NCBI GenBank assembly: GCA_029059935.1
Contig: JAIDUZ010000017.1
Coordinates: 1 to 64,000 of the forward strand
Source of the DNA: Alistipes sp.
GTDB taxonomy: Bacteria; Bacteroidota; Bacteroidia; Bacteroidales; Rikenellaceae
DNA length: 64,000 nt
Reading direction: 5' to 3'
Below the pieces are notes generated by a model, which did not search any database, was not told where the DNA came from, and saw nothing but the letters and a program-made list of their open reading frames with translations. The position numbers and the translations under genes are program-made. Below are positions 40,576 to 50,508 of this stretch, piece after piece; position 1 is the first letter of the stretch, and each line of letters begins with the position of its first letter.

Positions 40576-43113
40576 CTATTTTGCAAGGTTGGCAATCGAG
40601 GCGGCCATCGTTCCGAGCGAGGCGGCCGAGGTCGCCAGGCCCATGATTTCCGTCACGCCCAGACCGGCCCGGACACGTTTGCGGGGCACGATGATTTCGC
40701 AGCCCGGTTCGATGCGGTTCTTCTTGCGCGAAATCATGCCGTTCATGTAGACGATATAGGTGCGGCTCTTCTTGGCGCGCACGGCATAGCCGCCGGCCTG
40801 GTCGATATAGTCCTTGTACCGCTTGCCCTTGGAGTAGAGCACCGTGTTGGGACGCATCACTTCGCCCACGATCTTCACCGTGCTGACATATTCCGGCACG
40901 AACAGGCGGTCGCCCTCGCGCAGCACCACGTCGTAGTCCGACCCGGGGTTGGCCAGCGCCTTTTCGAGTTCGATGCCCACGGTGTAGGTGTCGTTCTCGC
41001 GCAGTTTCTCCACCGAGAGCGAGTCGGGGCCCCCGTCGAGCTGGGCCATGCGCAGCACATCGTCGCGCAGGGCGCGCTCCTCTTCGTTCATCTGGCGCAT
41101 CAGCCGGCTGCCGCGGATGTAGGCGTCGTCCGTCAAGCCGCCGGCACGCTTCACCAGGTCGGAGATGCGTTCGTTCTTATGCAGCAAGGCATATTCGCCC
41201 GAGAAGACCACTTCGCCCGCAACGCTCACCATGCGCTGTTCCTTGTAGCCGGGACTCTTGCGCACGGCCACAACGTCGAAAGGTTCGAGCTTGAACCCGG
41301 GAGTTCCGTCCACCACCAGACCGTCTTTGAGCGAGAAGGTGAAAACCTGTCCCAGGCGGCTCGAAGCGGCCGTGCTGCGGGGATTCTTCAATCGCCGGGC
41401 CACCTCCACGCGCACCGTCGACGCACCGTCGAGCAGACCGCCGGCCTGCACGATGAGGTCTTCGAGGGTCATCTCCTCCACATAGGGGTAGGTCCCCGGC
41501 TGCGCCACTTCGCCGCTGATGGTGAAGCCGCCCAGTTCGGTCAGATCGTGACGGCTGGGAATGACCAGCACATCGTTGCGCTGCAACGCGATGTCGGGCG
41601 CGGTTCCCTTGACGATGCCGGCCAGATCGACCGAAATCATCCGTTGCAGCAGGTCGTCGCACTCGCGGTAGAGCAGTGCACGCGACAGGAAAGCCTCCTC
41701 TTTGAGACCCTCGGCACGCTTGACCAGCTGTCCCACCGTAGCCACGTCGTCGCACAATTCATACAATCCCGGGCGGAAAACCGCACCGCGCACTTCGACC
41801 CGGTTGGCGAAACGGTCCAGCACGGCACCGGCCTCGATTTCGTCGCCGTCTTCAAGCACGAACGCGTCAAACTTGTCGACCGGCACGCTGAAAAACTCGT
41901 ACTCGCGCCCCGAACGGCGCACCACGCACACCTCCTTGTTATAGGCATCGCCCGAGAAGCCGCCCGCGTAATCGAGCAGATTGCGCATCGTCTCGCCCTC
42001 CTTCATTTCATAATACATCGGGCGCTTCACCTTGCCTCTGACCTCGACCAGTCTGCCGTAGGGGTGCACCAGGATAACGTCGCCCTCTTCCAGGCGCACC
42101 TCCTGCCCGAACTTGCCCGAAAAGAGGTATTCGTAGAGGTCCAGCAGCGCAACGCGGCGTCCGTTGCGCAGAACTTCGACCTGGCGGAGCGTACCGATGT
42201 CGGTCACGCCGCCGGCCCGGTAGAGCGCATGGAACACCGATGAAAACGACGAAAGCCGGTAGGTGCCCGGCACCTCGACCTCGCCCATGACATGTATCTG
42301 AATGGTCCGTATCTGCCCCAGCGTCACCCGTACCTCCGTGGCGGGCGATTCGCCCTCGACGCCGGCATACTTGCGTGCGAAGAGGTTGCGGACCCGCGCG
42401 GCGGCCTCGCGGACGGTCAGCCCGTTGAGATAGACCGGCCCGATCTCCGTCACCATGATGCTGCCCTCGGGCGAGATGACTTCGCAAACATAGTCTTCGC
42501 TGGCGCCCCATACGTCGATGACCACCTCGTCGCCCGGACCGAGCCGGTAATCCTCGGGGGTCGCCATGTTGGCGTTGGGTTCGAACGTCAGCGTCTTGCC
42601 GCTGAACACGCTGCGGCCGAAGACCCGGCGCTTGCCCACCGTGTCGCGGGCCTCGACATAGTTGTAACCGGAAGCGGCAGACTGGGCGCCGGGCATCCCG
42701 GCGTTCGGGTCCGACAATCCGGCAGTTCCGGGAACCGTAGCGACCGTTCCCGACTGCGCATCTTCGGCCGTCCGGCTTGCGGTGCGGACCGCCACGCGCG
42801 AAGGCTCGTCGTCGGAAACGTCGCGCAGGATGTCCGTACGCTCGGTCGCCGACGTCAGCGACTGCCCCGACTTCGAGCTGCCCGTGCTGCCCGAAGCGCT
42901 CAGTTCGCCGGCATCGTATTTGGCTTTCAGCTGCAACAGCTGCGACTGCGACACGCCGCGCACGAGCAGTTCGCGGGCGATCTGCTGCTGATTCTTCCCG
43001 GCGGTCACTCCGCGCTGCACATAGTCGATGATCTGGTCGTCGGTCATCTGGGCGAAGGCCCGTCCGACAAGACAGCTCAGAACAATAAAGACGATCAAAA
43101 ACTTACGGTTCAT
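40576..43113 (-). CDS. Polysaccharide export outer-membrane protein, multi-SLBB (Wza-like)
   Basis: Signal peptide; YRLGPGDEVVIDVWGASEDYVCEVISPEGSIMVTEIGPVYLNGLTV; repeated SLBB segments. Confidence 0.94.
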   Translation of the reverse strand: MNRKFLIVFIVLSCLVGRAFAQMTDDQIIDYVQRGVTAGKNQQQIARELLVRGVSQSQLLQLKAKYDAGELSASGSTGSSKSGQSLTSATERTDILRDVSDDEPSRVAVRTASRTAEDAQSGTVATVPGTAGLSDPNAGMPGAQSAASGYNYVEARDTVGKRRVFGRSVFSGKTLTFEPNANMATPEDYRLGPGDEVVIDVWGASEDYVCEVISPEGSIMVTEIGPVYLNGLTVREAAARVRNLFARKYAGVEGESPATEVRVTLGQIRTIQIHVMGEVEVPGTYRLSSFSSVFHALYRAGGVTDIGTLRQVEVLRNGRRVALLDLYEYLFSGKFGQEVRLEEGDVILVHPYGRLVEVRGKVKRPMYYEMKEGETMRNLLDYAGGFSGDAYNKEVCVVRRSGREYEFFSVPVDKFDAFVLEDGDEIEAGAVLDRFANRVEVRGAVFRPGLYELCDDVATVGQLVKRAEGLKEEAFLSRALLYRECDDLLQRMISVDLAGIVKGTAPDIALQRNDVLVIPSRHDLTELGGFTISGEVAQPGTYPYVEEMTLEDLIVQAGGLLDGASTVRVEVARRLKNPRSTAASSRLGQVFTFSLKDGLVVDGTPGFKLEPFDVVAVRKSPGYKEQRMVSVAGEVVFSGEYALLHKNERISDLVKRAGGLTDDAYIRGSRLMRQMNEEERALRDDVLRMAQLDGGPDSLSVEKLRENDTYTVGIELEKALANPGSDYDVVLREGDRLFVPEYVSTVKIVGEVMRPNTVLYSKGKRYKDYIDQAGGYAVRAKKSRTYIVYMNGMISRKKNRIEPGCEIIVPRKRVRAGLGVTEIMGLATSAASLGTMAASIANLAK

Positions 43114-43408
43114 ATCTCTGTACCTTGGTTTCGTATTCGCAGTTGCCGGCCCGGCACCGTCCGTGCCGGCCGGGTTCCGCATTGGGCTTAAAGAATGCCT
43201 TTAAGTGTACAAAAGTAGGTCATTTTCTCCGTCCCGCCAAACAAATCGGGATTTTTCGTTCGGCTGCCGAATACCCCGGCCGTCGGATGCCGGGCCGCCG
43301 ACACGGAACTGCGGACCGGCGGGGCGGTGGATGCCGGCCGACAGACCGTAAGGCGGCGGGCGGCGAAGCCCGTATGCGTGCGGTTCGGGATGGCTTTTGA
43401 GACCGGGG

Positions 43409-45460
43409 TTATTTCCGGTTTTCGTCGCGGAGCTTCTGCAACTCGTACATGCGGTCGCGGTAGCGGGCGGCCGCCAGGAAGTCGAGCGACTTGGCCGCAC
43501 GTTCCATATCTTCGCGGGCCCGTTCGATGAGGGCGTCGAGGTTCTCGCCGGCCGTGGCGTCGTAGGCTTTCTGCACGTCGGCCGCCGTCATGCTGTGCGC
43601 TTCGGCAAGAGGGTAGAGCGCGGCATCCGTCCCGCCGGCTGTCTGGGCGCTGCCCGCCAGCAGGGCGCTCTGTCCCGTGCCGCTGCGCCGGGCCTGCCGG
43701 GGCAGCACGCCGTGCTCCATGTTGTAGCGCACCTGGATTTCGCGGCGGCGGTTGCTCTGCTCGATGGTCTGGCGCATGGAGTCGGTGCAGGTGTCGGCGT
43801 AGAGTATCACGTTGCCCTGCGAGTGGCGCGCGGCGCGACCGGCTATCTGCGTCAGCGAGCGTACGTTGCGCAGGAATCCCTCCTTGTCGGCGTCGAGGAT
43901 GGCCACCAGGGCCACTTCGGGGAGGTCGAGCCCCTCGCGCAGGAGGTTGACGCCTATCAGCACGTCGAACATGCCGGCGCGCAGGTCTTCGAGGATGCGG
44001 ATGCGTTCGAGGGTGTCGACGTCGGAGTGGATGTAGCGGTTGCGGACGCCCACACGGTCGAAATACTTCGAGAGCTCTTCGGCCATGCGCTTGGTGATGG
44101 TCGTGACCAGCACCTTGTCGTCGTTCTTCACCCGCTTGTCTATCTCCTCGATGAGGTCGTCTATCTGGTTGAGGGTCACGCGCACTTCCAGGGGCGGGTC
44201 GACGAGGCCCGTGGGGCGTATCAGCTGTTCGACGATGACCCCTTCGCTCTTCATCAGCTCCCAGTCGGCCGGCGTGGCGCTGACGTAGATGCTCGTGCCT
44301 TGCAGCTGCTCGAATTCGCCGAACGTCAGCGGGCGGTTGTCTTTGGCCGCGGGTAGGCGGAATCCGTATTCCACGAGATTCTCCTTGCGGGCCCGGTCGC
44401 CGCCGAACATGGCGTGGACCTGCGGGATGGTCACGTGGCTCTCGTCCACCACCATCAGATAGTCCTGCGGGAAGTAGTCCAGCAGGCAGAACGGGCGCGT
44501 GCCTGCGGCCCGGCCGTCGAAGTAGCGCGAGTAGTTCTCGATTCCGGGGCAGTAGCCCAGTTCCTTGATCATCTCCACGTCGTACTCCACGCGTTGTTTG
44601 ATGCGCTGCGCCTCCGTCATGCGGCCTTCGCGTTCGAACATCTCGACCTGCTTGCCGAGGTCGAGATAAATCTGCTGCACGGCCGAGTGGATGCGTTCCT
44701 TGGTCGTGACGAAGAGACTGGTGGGGTAGAGCGTCAGCGAGTCGAGCGGGTGGAGCCGCTGGCCCGTCACGGGGTCGATGGCGTAGATGGCCTCCACTTC
44801 GTTGTCGAAGAACATGACGCGGAAACACTGGTTGCCGAACTCGCCGAAGGCCGCCATGATGTCGACCGTGTCGCCGTTGACGCGGAACGTGGCCGGCTCC
44901 AGCTCGCGTTCGGTGCGGGTGTAGAGCGCCTCGACCAGTTTGTAGAGGAAGTGTTTGTAGTTGACGATCTGCCCGACCTCTATCTTGATGGCCGTGGCAT
45001 GGAAGTCGGCCGGGTTGCCGGCGCCGTAGAGACACGAAACGCTCGACACGACGATGACGTCGCGGCGCCCCGAGAGGAGCGTGGCGACGGTCTGCAACCG
45101 CATCTTCTCGATTTCGTCGTTGATCGAGAGGTCCTTTTCTATATAGGTGTCCGACGCCGGGAGGTAGGCTTCGGGCTGGTAGTAGTCGTAGTACGATACG
45201 AAGTACTCGATGGCGTTCTCGGGGAAGAAGTTCCTGAACTCGCCGTAGAGCTGCGCCGCCAGGGTTTTGTTGTGGCTCAGCGCCAGCGTCGGACGCTTCA
45301 GCTCCGCGATGACGTTGGCCACCGTGAAGGTCTTGCCCGAGCCCGTGACGCCCAGGAGCGTGTTGTGCTGCGAGCCGTGGCGGATGGCCTCCAGCAGCTG
45401 CGCGATCGCCTCCGGCTGGTCGCCCGTCGGGGCGTAGTCCGATACCAGTTTGAAGTCCAT
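43409..45460 (-). CDS. uvrB: Excinuclease ABC subunit B
   Basis: MDFKLVSDYAPTGDQPEAIAQL, GVTGSGKTFTVANVI, VSYYDYYQPEAYLPASDTYIEKD, GINLLREGLDLPEVALV-type motif. Confidence 0.98.
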   Translation of the reverse strand: MDFKLVSDYAPTGDQPEAIAQLLEAIRHGSQHNTLLGVTGSGKTFTVANVIAELKRPTLALSHNKTLAAQLYGEFRNFFPENAIEYFVSYYDYYQPEAYLPASDTYIEKDLSINDEIEKMRLQTVATLLSGRRDVIVVSSVSCLYGAGNPADFHATAIKIEVGQIVNYKHFLYKLVEALYTRTERELEPATFRVNGDTVDIMAAFGEFGNQCFRVMFFDNEVEAIYAIDPVTGQRLHPLDSLTLYPTSLFVTTKERIHSAVQQIYLDLGKQVEMFEREGRMTEAQRIKQRVEYDVEMIKELGYCPGIENYSRYFDGRAAGTRPFCLLDYFPQDYLMVVDESHVTIPQVHAMFGGDRARKENLVEYGFRLPAAKDNRPLTFGEFEQLQGTSIYVSATPADWELMKSEGVIVEQLIRPTGLVDPPLEVRVTLNQIDDLIEEIDKRVKNDDKVLVTTITKRMAEELSKYFDRVGVRNRYIHSDVDTLERIRILEDLRAGMFDVLIGVNLLREGLDLPEVALVAILDADKEGFLRNVRSLTQIAGRAARHSQGNVILYADTCTDSMRQTIEQSNRRREIQVRYNMEHGVLPRQARRSGTGQSALLAGSAQTAGGTDAALYPLAEAHSMTAADVQKAYDATAGENLDALIERAREDMERAAKSLDFLAAARYRDRMYELQKLRDENRK

Positions 45461-45461
45461 T

Positions 45462-45701
45462 TTATGAAAACAGGGCGAGAGTCCGTTTCTTTTTTTCGAG
45501 TTCCTCCTGCAAGGGAGCGACACAGAACCGATAGTAGTCGTTCATGTGCTGCGACATTTCCCATGCCAGTTCCGAGTCCTGATCGGGATATTGCCGCCGA
45601 TGTTCTTCCCGCATCCGGTCGTATTCGAAGCGACGGTCGGCCAGCAGCCGCTCCATCTCTTCGATTTCGAGCCGCAATGCATATTCGATGTCTTCTTCCA
45701 T
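45462..45701 (-). CDS. Small acidic hypothetical protein (79 aa), in operon with uvrB
   Basis: MEEDIEYALRLEIEEMERLLADRRFEYDRM...; ends 1 nt before the uvrB start. Confidence 0.55.
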   Translation of the reverse strand: MEEDIEYALRLEIEEMERLLADRRFEYDRMREEHRRQYPDQDSELAWEMSQHMNDYYRFCVAPLQEELEKKKRTLALFS

Positions 45702-45838
45702 AGGGATGATTGGTTCTGCCGGGTAAATATAAGCATAATTTTTTGTTTTAGAGCGCCGCTTCCCGTTATATCCGCACAACCTGCCGATAGGATGATTTTA
45801 TTTCGTTAATTTTCGAATTATCGCTACCTTTGTACGCT

Positions 45839-47812
45839 ATGATCGACCGGGAGACAGTAGACCGCATCTATGCCGCCGCCAATATCGTGGACATCGTCGG
45901 CGACTTCGTCACGCTCAGACGCAAGGGCGTGAACTACCAGGCGTGCTGTCCGTTCCACAACGAGAAGACCCCGTCGTTCGTCGTGTCGCCCTCCAAGGGC
46001 GTCTACAAGTGCTTCGGCTGCGGCAAGGGCGGCAATGCCGTGACTTTTCTGATGGAGCACGAGAACGTCACCTACCCCGAGGCCCTCAAAATGGTGGCCA
46101 AGCGCTACGGCATCGAGGTCCGGGAAAAGGAACTCACTCCCGAGGAGGAGCGCCGCAACAACGACCGCGAGTCGATGTTCGCCCTGAACGGCTGGGCCGC
46201 CGACTACTTCGCCCATTATCTCCACCACGAGAGCGAGGGCATGAGCGTCGGCATGACTTACTTCCGCCAGCAGCGCGGCATGACCGACGCCACCATCGAG
46301 AAGTTCGGCCTCGGCTTCTGCCCCGCCAAGGGCGACAAGATGTCCAAGGACGCTCTGGCGGCCGGTTACAAGGAGGAGTTCCTCGTTTCGACGGGTCTCT
46401 CGCTCAAACGCGAGTCCGACGGGTCGCTCTTCGACCGTTTCCACGACCGCGTGATGTTTCCCGTGCACAACATCTCGGGCCGCATCGTGGCGTTCGGCGG
46501 GCGTACGCTCCGCACGGACAAGAAGGTCGCCAAGTACCAGAATTCGCCCGAGAGCGAGATTTACAGCAAGAAACGCGAGCTCTACGGTCTCTATTTCGCC
46601 AAGAAAGCCATCCAGCAGCAGGATTTCGCCATCCTGGTGGAGGGCTATACCGACGTCATCTCGATGCATCAGGCCGGCGTCGAGAACGTCGTGGCTTCGT
46701 CGGGCACGTCGCTCACCACCGAGCAGATACGCCTGCTCAACCGCTTCACCAAGAATATCACCGTCATCTACGACGGCGACTCGGCGGGCATCCATGCGTC
46801 GCTGCGCGGTATCGACATGATCCTCAAAGAGGGCATGAACGTGCGCGTGGTGCTGCTGCCCGAGCCCGAGGACCCCGATTCGTTCGCCCGCAGCCACACG
46901 GCCGAGGAGTTGCAGGCCTACATCCGGGCCAACGAGCAGGATTTCCTGGCGTTCAAGGCCCGGCTGTTGTTGGAGGATGCGCAGGGCGACCCCATCCGCA
47001 AGGCGTCGCTCATCGGCGACATGGTGCAGTCCATCGCGCAGATTCCCGATTCCATCCAGCGGGCGGTCTACATCAAGGAGTGCGCCCGCATCATGGAGAT
47101 CGACGAGCAGATTCTCGTCTCCGAGGTGGCGCGCAAGCGGCTGGCGACTACGGGCGACCGCGAGACCGACGAATTCGTGCGGCGGCAGACCGCCCTGCGG
47201 CGCGAGGCGCCCCGCGAACCCGAGGTGGAGTTCGTGCAGCGCGTCGAGGCGGGGAGCAGCACTGAGGCCTTGGAGCGCGAGTTGTGCAAATACCTGCTCA
47301 AATACGGCCATTGTTCGTTCGAGTTCAAGGAGGGGCGCAACATGGTGGCCTGCAACGTCGCCGAAGTGATTTTCGACGAACTGGCCGACGGCGACCTGAC
47401 GTTCCGCAATGCGCAGTACGACAAGATACGCGCTGCCTACCTGGAGCAGTGGCAGCAGTCGGGCGTGGGGGCGGAGGTCCCGGCGCACGTCTTTCTGAAC
47501 CATGTCGACCCCGAGGTGTGCAACGTCTCGGTCGACCTGCTCACGTCGGACGACAACTATGTGCCCAGCGAGCTGTGGCGCCGCAAGGAGGTGCACGTGG
47601 AGAGCGATGCCGAGATGCTGGCCGTGGGGGTGCCCAAGGCCGTGGCGCTCTACAAGACCAAGGTCATCGAGGGGCTTATCCGCGAGTGTCAGGAGCGCCT
47701 TTCGGACGAGAACCTCACCGAGGACGAGGAGTGCGAAATCACCCAGCGTCTCGCGGCGCTCAACCGCGCCAAGGTGACCATGGCCAGGAAGTTGCAGCGG
47801 CTGATTTTGTAA
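45839..47812 (+). CDS. dnaG: DNA primase
   Basis: YQACCPFHNEKTPSFVVSPSKGVYKCFGCGKGGNAVTFLM; EGYTDVISMHQAGVENVVASSGTSLT. Confidence 0.97.
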   Translation: MIDRETVDRIYAAANIVDIVGDFVTLRRKGVNYQACCPFHNEKTPSFVVSPSKGVYKCFGCGKGGNAVTFLMEHENVTYPEALKMVAKRYGIEVREKELTPEEERRNNDRESMFALNGWAADYFAHYLHHESEGMSVGMTYFRQQRGMTDATIEKFGLGFCPAKGDKMSKDALAAGYKEEFLVSTGLSLKRESDGSLFDRFHDRVMFPVHNISGRIVAFGGRTLRTDKKVAKYQNSPESEIYSKKRELYGLYFAKKAIQQQDFAILVEGYTDVISMHQAGVENVVASSGTSLTTEQIRLLNRFTKNITVIYDGDSAGIHASLRGIDMILKEGMNVRVVLLPEPEDPDSFARSHTAEELQAYIRANEQDFLAFKARLLLEDAQGDPIRKASLIGDMVQSIAQIPDSIQRAVYIKECARIMEIDEQILVSEVARKRLATTGDRETDEFVRRQTALRREAPREPEVEFVQRVEAGSSTEALERELCKYLLKYGHCSFEFKEGRNMVACNVAEVIFDELADGDLTFRNAQYDKIRAAYLEQWQQSGVGAEVPAHVFLNHVDPEVCNVSVDLLTSDDNYVPSELWRRKEVHVESDAEMLAVGVPKAVALYKTKVIEGLIRECQERLSDENLTEDEECEITQRLAALNRAKVTMARKLQRLIL

Positions 47813-48341
47813 AGGTGAAAAGTGAGAAGTTAAAGGTGAAAGGTGAAGAGTGAAAGGCCGGCCGCAAAAAAACTCCTCGCCGGTTCCGTATCCAGGTTGT
47901 CGGACGGCGGCACGCCGCAGACTGCGGGGCACGCCCGGCGACAGCCGGATGTTTGCGGGCCTCCGCCGGGGGAGGCTGCGGCCCGCGCGGCTCGCGGAGC
48001 CGCCAAAAACGGCATAGGGATATTTTGCGGATAAGCGTAAGAAGCGATGCCGGAGCGGAGCCCGTTTGGCCTTGGGCCCTTTCGCGTTCGACTTCCGGCC
48101 AAAAGAAAAAGGGGCGGGATTCGGGTCGTACACGCATCGCTGCGCATACCGTGTGCAAACAGAAAATAAACAGAAAGATGTGTAAAAACATATCGGAGAC
48201 GAGGCGTACCGAAAGCCGTGCCGGATTTGTCCGGATACCGTCGGGGCGCCGTCCGTCTCCTGCGAAGATAAGGAAATTGGTTACCTTGACCGATTCCCGC
48301 CCCTGCGACGGAATGTTGCAAACAATGTGCCGTTTTTGAAT

Positions 48342-48806
48342 ATGAGCGAACAGAAAAAGATAAATGTCCGGAACAAGCGCGCCACCTTCGACTACGAGAT
48401 TCTCGAAGAGTGGACCGCCGGCATCGTGCTGGTCGGCACCGAAATCAAGTCGGTGCGTGCCGGCAAGGCTTCGATGACCGATTCCTATTGTTATTTCGAC
48501 AAGGGCGAGGTGTGGATCCGCGGTGTCAACATCGCCGAATACGACTGGGGCACCTGCAACAACCACTCCCCGCGCCGCGACCGCAAACTGCTGCTGACGG
48601 CCCGCGAGATAGGCAAGATGCAGCGGCTCGCGCAGGACAAGGGCCTTACCGTCGTGGGGCTGCGGCTCTTTTTGAACGACCGCGGCCTGGCCAAGGTCGT
48701 CGTCGGCCTGGCCCGCGGCCGCAAGTCCTACGACAAGCGCGAGTATCTCAAAGAGAACGACGCGCGACGCGAGATGGACAAGGCGCTGAAAAACTTCCGG
48801 CGATGA
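48342..48806 (+). CDS. smpB: SsrA-binding protein
   Basis: [43 protein letters not shown]... Confidence 0.97.
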   Translation: MSEQKKINVRNKRATFDYEILEEWTAGIVLVGTEIKSVRAGKASMTDSYCYFDKGEVWIRGVNIAEYDWGTCNNHSPRRDRKLLLTAREIGKMQRLAQDKGLTVVGLRLFLNDRGLAKVVVGLARGRKSYDKREYLKENDARREMDKALKNFRR

Positions 48807-49597
48807 TTCGGGCCCTCTTCTTCGACGTCGACGGCACGCTGGTGAGTTTCGACACCCACCGGGTGCCCGATTCCGCCCGCGAGGCGCTGGCCGAGGCGCA
48901 TGCACGCGGCGTGAAGGTCTTCATCGCCACCGGGCGGCCTTTCGCCAGCCTGGGGGTCGTCGCCGGGCTGCCCTGCGACGGCATCGTCTCGCTCAACGGC
49001 GCCGAATGCCTCCTGCCCGACGGCGGGCGCATCGCCTCGGTTCCCATCCCGCCCGCGGAGTTCGCACGGGCGTTGGCAGCGGCCCGGCGCTTCGGTTTTC
49101 CCGTGATGCTGGAGTTGAACGAGGGCATGTTCGTCGACCGTCTCACGCCCGAGGTCGTCGAGTTCGCGCGGCAGGTCGACCTGCCCGTGCCGGCCGAGGC
49201 CGATTTGCAGGAGTTGTACGGGCGCTATGCGTGTTGCCAGATGTGTTTCTTCGTCGGGCCCGGGCTCGAACCCGAGGTGATGGCCGAGGTGCCTGCTTTG
49301 GAGGCCGCACGCTGGAGCCCGCTCTTCGTCGACGTCAACGTGCGCGGGGTCAACAAGGCCGAGGGCGCCGCGGTGTTCGCTTCGCGGTTCGGGTTCTCCA
49401 TGGCCGAGGCGATGGCGTTCGGCGACGGGGGCAACGATGCGCCCTTGCTGAGGGCTGCCGGCATCGGCGTCGCCATGGGCAATGCGTGCGACGAGGCGCG
49501 CCGGGCGGCCGATTACGTCACGGCGTCGGTCGACGACAACGGCGTGCGCCGGGCCCTGGAGCATTTCGGAGTAATCGGGCGCGGAAACCGTACATGA
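48803..49597 (+). CDS. Cof-type HAD-IIB hydrolase
   Basis: [40 protein letters not shown]. Confidence 0.95.
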   Translation: MIRALFFDVDGTLVSFDTHRVPDSAREALAEAHARGVKVFIATGRPFASLGVVAGLPCDGIVSLNGAECLLPDGGRIASVPIPPAEFARALAAARRFGFPVMLELNEGMFVDRLTPEVVEFARQVDLPVPAEADLQELYGRYACCQMCFFVGPGLEPEVMAEVPALEAARWSPLFVDVNVRGVNKAEGAAVFASRFGFSMAEAMAFGDGGNDAPLLRAAGIGVAMGNACDEARRAADYVTASVDDNGVRRALEHFGVIGRGNRT

Positions 49598-49637
49598 AAA
49601 TTTCACTTTTAACCTTTCACCTTTCACTTCGAAAGTC

Positions 49638-50345
49638 ATGTCTTTGATTCTCTGCATAGAAACCGGCACCGACATCTGTTCGGTGGGTATCGCCCGCGAC
49701 GGCGAACTGTTGTCGCTGCGCGAGAGCGACGAGGGGCGCGACCATGCCCGCAAGGTGGGACTTTTCGTCGACGAACTGCTGCGCGAGACGGGCATTGCGC
49801 CCGACGAACTCGACGCCGTGGCCGTCGGCAAGGGCCCCGGTTCCTACACGGGGCTGCGCATCGGCGTGTCGTTCGCCAAGGGACTCTGCTACGGACTGGG
49901 TAAGCCGCTGATCGCCGTCGGGTCGCTCGACGCTCTGACGGAGGTGGCGCGCGAGGACCACGAGGCGGGCATCCTCTCGGTCGACGACTGGGACCGGGCG
50001 CTGCTGTGTCCGATGGTCGACGCCCGGCGCATGGAGGTCTATGCACAGGTGTTCGACAGCACAGGTGCGGCGCAGTCGGAGGTCGCGGCCGAGGTCGTCG
50101 ACAGCGAGAGCTTCGCCGCGTTCCGGCAGTCGGGGCGGCCGTTCGTCATCTTCGGCAGCGGAGCCCGCAAGTGCGCCGGCCTGCTGCCCGACGCCCGCCT
50201 GGTCGAGGTGGCCCCTTCGGCCCGCGGCCTGGCCCGCCTGGCTCAGCAGGCGCTCGATGCCGGACGCACGGAGGACGTCGCCTACTTCGAGCCTTTCTAT
50301 CTTAAGGATTTCGTCGTCACGGCGTCCAAGAAGAAGATTTTCTGA
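49638..50345 (+). CDS. tsaB: tRNA t6A biosynthesis protein TsaB
   Basis: LILCIETGTDICSVGIARDGEL; VGKGPGSYTGLRIGVSFAKGL. Confidence 0.95.
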   Translation: MSLILCIETGTDICSVGIARDGELLSLRESDEGRDHARKVGLFVDELLRETGIAPDELDAVAVGKGPGSYTGLRIGVSFAKGLCYGLGKPLIAVGSLDALTEVAREDHEAGILSVDDWDRALLCPMVDARRMEVYAQVFDSTGAAQSEVAAEVVDSESFAAFRQSGRPFVIFGSGARKCAGLLPDARLVEVAPSARGLARLAQQALDAGRTEDVAYFEPFYLKDFVVTASKKKIF

Positions 50346-50508
50346 GTTCTCCTCCCTGAAATTGCGTTTCGCTCTCCGTTGCCGGTTGTTGGCGTAACGA
50401 CGGGTCTCGTTCGTCGACATGGGGGCGGAGGGGTGCCGCATCCTTACGTTCGTCGAACGGGACGGTACGTGGCTTTTCGATGCCGATGGGTAACCGTTGC
50501 CGACCGGT

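Noticed and set aside
40471-42243. 590-aa plus-strand ORF
   Set aside because: Antisense of the Wza-like gene.
45824-48133. 769-aa minus-strand ORF
   Set aside because: Antisense of dnaG.
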